Assembly (NCBI GenBank): GCA_016212295.1
Contig: JACRGO010000152.1
Location: 1-24,628, forward strand
Direction: 5' to 3'
Source: Nitrospinota bacterium
GTDB taxonomy: Bacteria > Nitrospinota > Nitrospinia > JACRGO01
DNA length: 24,628 nucleotides
The notes under the pieces are model-generated. The model was not told where the DNA came from. It ran no database searches and worked only from the letters and a program-made list of their open reading frames with translations. Position numbers and translations under genes: made by a program. Numbering within the stretch: position 1 is the first letter of the stretch; every line of letters begins with the position of its first letter. Shown here one piece after another: positions 22,035 through 24,628 of the stretch.

Positions 22035-22328
22035 ATGTGCCACATTCAAGAGATGGTTTTTAAATTGAAAAAGGGATTCACGGAGCCCCACAGGGTGGAA
22101 ATCTCCTTCAACAGAAGCGGGAACTACGCCAAGGTAATGGTTGGAGACAGCAGGAGGCAAAAAATCGAACTGTTTCCTTGTTCCGGCAGGGAAGCGAGAT
22201 GCGCCGATTGCCCGGAACTACATGGGAAGAAACAGGATTCCCTGGAAAAAATTTTTGCCGGTCTTATGAAATTCGATGAAATTTTTGTTAAAAATTACCA
22301 AACTAAGGAGGTGGCTAAAGCCGGGTAA
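22035..22328 (+). CDS. Small Cys-containing hypothetical protein, 97 aa
   Basis: MCHIQEMVFKLKKGFTEPHR and onward. An N-terminal beta-rich part (RVEISFNRSGNYAKVMV) is followed by FPCSGREARCADCPELH with C49, C56, C59 and H63, then a helix (SLEKIFAGLMKFDEIFVKN). The C-x6-C-x2-C-x3-H spacing could bind a metal or FeS cluster; this is inference. Codon choice is like the neighbouring genes. Neither ATG (22035 or 22053) has a good ribosome site, and a TGACAACTG repeat ends 16 bases upstream. The family is not recognised. It lies between the NtrC-type regulator and the CBM48 gene on the same strand. Confidence 0.5.
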   Translation: MCHIQEMVFKLKKGFTEPHRVEISFNRSGNYAKVMVGDSRRQKIELFPCSGREARCADCPELHGKKQDSLEKIFAGLMKFDEIFVKNYQTKEVAKAG

Positions 22329-22352
22329 AAAAATATTTTAGATTTAAAATTT

Positions 22353-22516
22353 TATTCACCGCGGAGGCGCAAAGACGCAGAGAAAAAGACAATTTCAAAT
22401 TTCAAGTGACTAAAGTTTCAAGTGAACTAAAGTTAAGGTGGAAAAGCAATTTTTTATTTTTTAACTTTAGTCGCTTTAGTCGCTTTTAATTTGGTTGCGG
22501 CCAAAGGCCGCGCCGT
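22353..22516. repeat. ACTAAAGT inverted repeat plus two dispersed units
   Basis: 22353-22385 is a CACCGCGGAGGCGCAAAGAC copy. Left arm 22401-22435 (AAGTGACTAAAGTTTCAAG through ACTAAAGTTAA) faces right arm 22461-22488 (TTAACTTTAGTCGCTTTAGT) with some indels. An inverse GC hairpin unit follows at 22491-22516 (GGTTGCGGCC-aaa-GGCCGCGCC), just upstream of the CBM48 gene. Confidence 0.75.
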
Positions 22517-22557
22517 GTCTCAGCGGTTCATTAATGTCACTTTAAAGGAGAAAAAGC

Positions 22558-23115
22558 ATGCCCATAAACATAAAGAAAACCGGGTTCAAGCCAATGGCAA
22601 TGAAGTCCCCGGCCCCAACCGCGTTCACGGAAAAAACCCAGGAAAAAAAACAGGCCGTGGAGAAAACCGCGTTGCCTCGCATTGAAACAGCAATACCCCG
22701 GCCCGTAGCCAAGCCTGTGGAAACAAAATCCCCGGCCCCAACCGCCGCGTCCACGGAAAAAACCACGGAAAAAAAACCGGCCCTGGAGGAAACGCCCGCA
22801 TCAAACAGCGGAATAATGAAAGAGTATTTCGAAGGGAAAAAAATATGCCGGGTGACATTCCGGCTGCCGAAGTCAGCAGCGCCCAACGGAAAAAGCGTGT
22901 TCATCGTCGACGATTTCAACAATTGGAACATGCACGCGCACCAAATGAAGAAGCAGAAAAACGGGGACCACGCCATCTCCCTGAATATAGCGGCAGGCAG
23001 GGAATACCAGTTCCGTTACCTTATTGGCGGATCAAAGTGGGAAAACGACTGGAAGGCTGACAAATATGTACGAAGCCCCTATGGAGACTGCGATAATTCC
23101 GTTGTAGTTGTTTGA
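22558..23115 (+). CDS. Small CBM48 / isoamylase early-set domain protein
   Basis: 185 aa with AAAGGAG seven bases before the ATG. Residues 1-85 are Pro/Lys/Thr/Glu-rich and probably disordered, with a near-duplicate segment: KSPAPTAFTEKTQEKK (16-31) and KSPAPTAASTEKTTEKK (57-73). Residues 95-185 form a glycogen-binding, AMPK-beta-like CBM48 fold: CRVTFRLPKSAAPNGKSVFI, the DFNNWN turn (119-124, W123), REYQFRYLIGG and WENDWKADKY (161-170), ending in DNSVVVV. Known: CBM48 modules bind alpha-glucan and usually precede a catalytic domain or kinase scaffold. Here no enzyme is attached and no glycogen gene is nearby. Inferred: a free carbohydrate-sensing or scaffold module, cytoplasmic, since no signal peptide is seen. 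Confidence 0.85.
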   Translation: MPINIKKTGFKPMAMKSPAPTAFTEKTQEKKQAVEKTALPRIETAIPRPVAKPVETKSPAPTAASTEKTTEKKPALEETPASNSGIMKEYFEGKKICRVTFRLPKSAAPNGKSVFIVDDFNNWNMHAHQMKKQKNGDHAISLNIAAGREYQFRYLIGGSKWENDWKADKYVRSPYGDCDNSVVVV

Positions 23116-23165
23116 TGAAATGAAATAATGAAAAACCAAATTGAGCCTTATTCGTTGTTTTTTTT

Positions 23166-23265
23166 TACATCCCCCTTAATCCCCCTTGACAAGGGGGAAT
23201 TAAACCAGATCCCATTTTAGGTGTTTCCGTATTCCCCCTTACCAAAGGGGGACCAAGGGGGATGT
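23166..23265. mobile_element. MITE-like element with C-rich/G-rich inverted ends, copy 2
   Basis: The element opens TACATCCCCCTTAATCCCCC and closes AAAGGGGGACCAAGGGGGAT plus GT, 100 bp, with arms of about 30 bp and no ORF. Same family as 4931-5033. The remaining intergenic sequence up to the next gene shows nothing definite. Confidence 0.75.
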
Positions 23266-23357
23266 GGTTTCAACTGCCAATTGAGCGTTAAGCTGTTTTC
23301 CACGACACCTCGTGAACGGTCACAAAGAAATCAACAATGATATAAGAGGGTACAAAA

Positions 23358-23774
23358 TTGTCCAGCACTCCTCTATTCACGGCAAAAATGAACATCCTCG
23401 TGGTGGATGATGAGGAATACATGCGCTCAGCGTTGAAGGCCTTGCTGGAAACCTGGGGCTACCAGACAACCATAGCCTCCAACGGACAAGAAGCATTGGA
23501 CGCCATCCTTGAAAAAGAACCCACGCCTCACAGCTTTTCACTTATCATCACGGACATCACCATGCCTGTCATGAACGGCGTGAGGCTGATCGAAGAGGTC
23601 AGAAAGCTGGAAAGGCTGGTGCCGGTCCTGGTTATGTCTGGAAACATCGACAGGGAAACGGCGGCATGCCTGGTCCGGCACGAAATGGTGCAAATCCTTC
23701 ATAAGCCCTTTATACCCGATGACCTCATGGTTATAGCCATGGGCGTTTTCTCAAGCGGGGCCCTGCGCGGTTAA
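23358..23774 (+). CDS. Stand-alone receiver-domain response regulator
   Basis: 138 aa from a TTG at 23358, chosen because AGAGGG lies 6 bases upstream. The in-frame ATG at 23388 (MNILVVDDEEYM) lacks a ribosome site but is the more usual beginning of such a protein. Receiver features: D17/D18 acidic pair, phospho-acceptor D66 (LIITDITMP), switch S94 (VLVMSGN), K116 (LHKPF). No output domain follows. Known: CheY/Spo0F-like single-domain proteins relay phosphate or bind a partner. It sits after the CBM48 gene and near the PAS kinase/NtrC genes, so either kinase output or the hybrid CheB-CheR pathway could be its context; this is inference. Confidence 0.9.
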   Translation: MSSTPLFTAKMNILVVDDEEYMRSALKALLETWGYQTTIASNGQEALDAILEKEPTPHSFSLIITDITMPVMNGVRLIEEVRKLERLVPVLVMSGNIDRETAACLVRHEMVQILHKPFIPDDLMVIAMGVFSSGALRG

Positions 23775-23839
23775 GGAATTTTTGATTTGGAATTTGGGAT
23801 TTCGGGTTTTAGGCTTGTTGATTAAAAACCCGAATTCAC

Positions 23840-24012
23840 CACGGCGCGGCAAGGCCGCAACCAAGGGGAAAACCAAATCCCAAATTACAAATTTCAAATA
23901 AATTCCAAATTGCAATTACCGAATGTCCAAAACAGTTCCATTTCCTTGTTTTGTCTTTTGTAATTTTGGTTATTGATATTTATTTGTCAATTGTTATTTG
24001 AAATTTGTTTTT
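23840..24012 (+). repeat. Composite dispersed repeat, copy 3
   Basis: GC hairpin (CGGCGCGGC-aag-GCCGCAACC) at 23840-23862, then the AT-rich imperfect palindrome with CAAATTGCAATTACCGAATG, TTCCATTTCCTTGTTTTG and TTTTGGTTATTGATATTTAT. It ends about 45 bp before the cytochrome gene start, so it forms most of that gene's upstream region. Confidence 0.85.
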
Positions 24013-24057
24013 TTTATGTTTATATGTGTCTCAAAATTTTAAAGGGGGGAGGCAAAT

Positions 24058-24588
24058 ATGAGCTTTAAAATGCGGTCTGTTTTTTTCAGTTTCCTTTTCC
24101 TTGCGGTTTCGGCCTTCCTTTTCTCACTTGGGGAAATGAACGCCTGGGCCAAGGACAACGACGCTGTCAAGAAATGCGGCGGGTGCCACAAGCAGTACCT
24201 GGAGGATTGGGCCCCAACCAAGCACGGAAAGATTTTCACCAATAGCCCGCAAAACGCGCTTCAGGCAAGGGCCTGCGAGGCATGCCACGGGGACGGGGCG
24301 GACCATATAGCCGACGCGAAAAAGGCCGCTGATGAGGCCGGCGGCAAGGTGGACCTTGGCCTGATCCGGAGCCTTACAAAAAAATCAAAACTCTCGGCCA
24401 AGGAAAAAGACGACGTTTGCCTCCAGTGCCACAGGAAGGAAGCCAGGAATTTTCTCTGGATGGGAAGCAAGCATGAAGCCTCAGGCCTCACGGTAAATTT
24501 GTTCTACCATATCTCACACGCCATTAAGGGTGCAGGAGTTTTTTGTCATGCGCAGGTAATCGAAGACCAACCTGGCGCTACGGTGTAG
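24058..24588 (+). CDS. DmsE/MtrA-like multiheme cytochrome c, truncated
   Basis: 176-codon frame, strong GGGGAGG ribosome site. Signal peptide 1-31 (SFLFLAVSAFLF ... NAWA). Three CxxCH heme sites: CGGCH (40), CEACH (73) and CLQCH (121), with LEDWAPTKHGKIF and WMGSKHEASGLT in the pattern of DmsE/MtrA-type decaheme cytochromes. Known: those proteins are about 300 aa or more, with up to ten hemes, and carry electrons across the periplasm or outer membrane. After GLT (residue 145) the expected next CxxCH is replaced by VNLFYHISHAIKGAG and the frame stops at 24588 without further hemes. The break is at about 24493. The gene is thus probably an interrupted pseudogene; residues 146-176 are not cytochrome. 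Confidence 0.8.
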   Translation: MSFKMRSVFFSFLFLAVSAFLFSLGEMNAWAKDNDAVKKCGGCHKQYLEDWAPTKHGKIFTNSPQNALQARACEACHGDGADHIADAKKAADEAGGKVDLGLIRSLTKKSKLSAKEKDDVCLQCHRKEARNFLWMGSKHEASGLTVNLFYHISHAIKGAGVFCHAQVIEDQPGATV

Positions 24589-24628
24589 TTGCCTCATCTT
24601 TTGCGCGACATTGGAGACACCTTTGGAT
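24493..24628. mobile_element. Probable edge of an inserted element
   Basis: Cytochrome homology ends abruptly at 24493, where the sequence changes to GTAAATTTGTTCTACC and onward. On the minus strand a frame is open from the window edge to a TGA at 24514-24516, ending QLHRSARLVFDYLRMTKNSC and six more residues. Such a frame stopping about 20 bases inside a junction is the usual layout of a transposase gene in an insertion sequence. I cannot name the family, and the element continues outside the window. Confidence 0.45.
24514..24627 (-). CDS. Possible transposase C-terminus, partial
   Basis: 37 codons open from the window edge, ending LTKNS-like text (LRMTKNSCTLNGV) and a TGA at 24514. Basic, with a helical look (VAQKMRQLHRSARLVFDYL). 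Its position just inside the cytochrome break suggests the C-terminal end of an element-encoded protein. No catalytic motif is visible in this short piece, so identity is a guess from context. Confidence 0.3.
   Translation of the reverse strand, partial: SKGVSNVAQKMRQLHRSARLVFDYLRMTKNSCTLNGV

Overview
The window is about 24.6 kb of chromosome from a Gram-negative bacterium. Heptosyltransferase and arabinose-5-phosphate isomerase genes imply LPS. Exported multiheme c-type cytochromes point to respiratory electron transfer, probably in an anaerobic or subsurface lineage. The phylum cannot be fixed from this sequence; a deep-branching or deltaproteobacterial-type environmental genome is my guess. 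No rRNA, tRNA, CRISPR array or complete insertion sequence is visible.

Layout. (1) 1-4.65 kb, minus strand: the 5' part of a secreted CarboxypepD_reg/BACON-like protein, then a three-gene group of a BshC-like conserved protein, a 180-aa unknown and an orphan EboE-type TIM-barrel protein ending at a terminator. (2) 5.1-8.6 kb, minus strand: an UshA-like phosphoesterase/tetraheme cytochrome fusion overlapping a GT-C glycosyltransferase, then a secreted phospholipase-D-like protein. (3) 8.8-15.1 kb: housekeeping and envelope genes, namely LD-carboxypeptidase, arginine decarboxylase, a 69-aa small protein with its own promoter, KdsD, TsaE and heptosyltransferase II. (4) 15.1-23.8 kb, plus strand: a signalling block with a CheB-CheR-PAS hybrid, a PAS histidine kinase, an NtrC-type sigma-54 activator and a lone receiver protein. 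Between these sit a decayed four-helix-bundle (23S IVP-type) pseudogene, a 97-aa Cys-containing protein and a small CBM48 protein. (5) 24.06 kb to the end: a DmsE/MtrA-like multiheme cytochrome whose reading frame breaks off at about 24493, apparently at the edge of an inserted element.

Intergenic DNA is unusually rich in dispersed palindromic repeats. At least seven families occur: a 22-26 bp GC hairpin (nine copies) that supplies the last codons of two genes; a ~170 bp AT-rich composite built on that hairpin (three copies); a ~100 bp MITE-like element with C-rich/G-rich ends (two copies); a family reading like CACCGCAAAGACGCAAAG; the TTGCGAG...GCAATCTC type; a TGTCCAAAATA set in front of the histidine kinase; and a TGACAACTG family. 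Several genes carry low-complexity coding segments that look repeat-derived: the first gene, CheB-CheR and the CBM48 protein.

How the genes may work together. KdsD and WaaF both feed LPS inner-core synthesis. LdcA acts in murein recycling, and the GT-C protein may glycosylate lipid or protein at the periplasmic face. The kinase and NtrC-type regulator are probably a cognate pair despite the pseudogene between them. The two cytochromes are probably periplasmic electron carriers. No defence island is visible. The least explained coding content is the 1.05-4.65 kb group, the phosphoesterase-cytochrome fusion, and the small proteins at 11.8, 22.0 and 22.6 kb.
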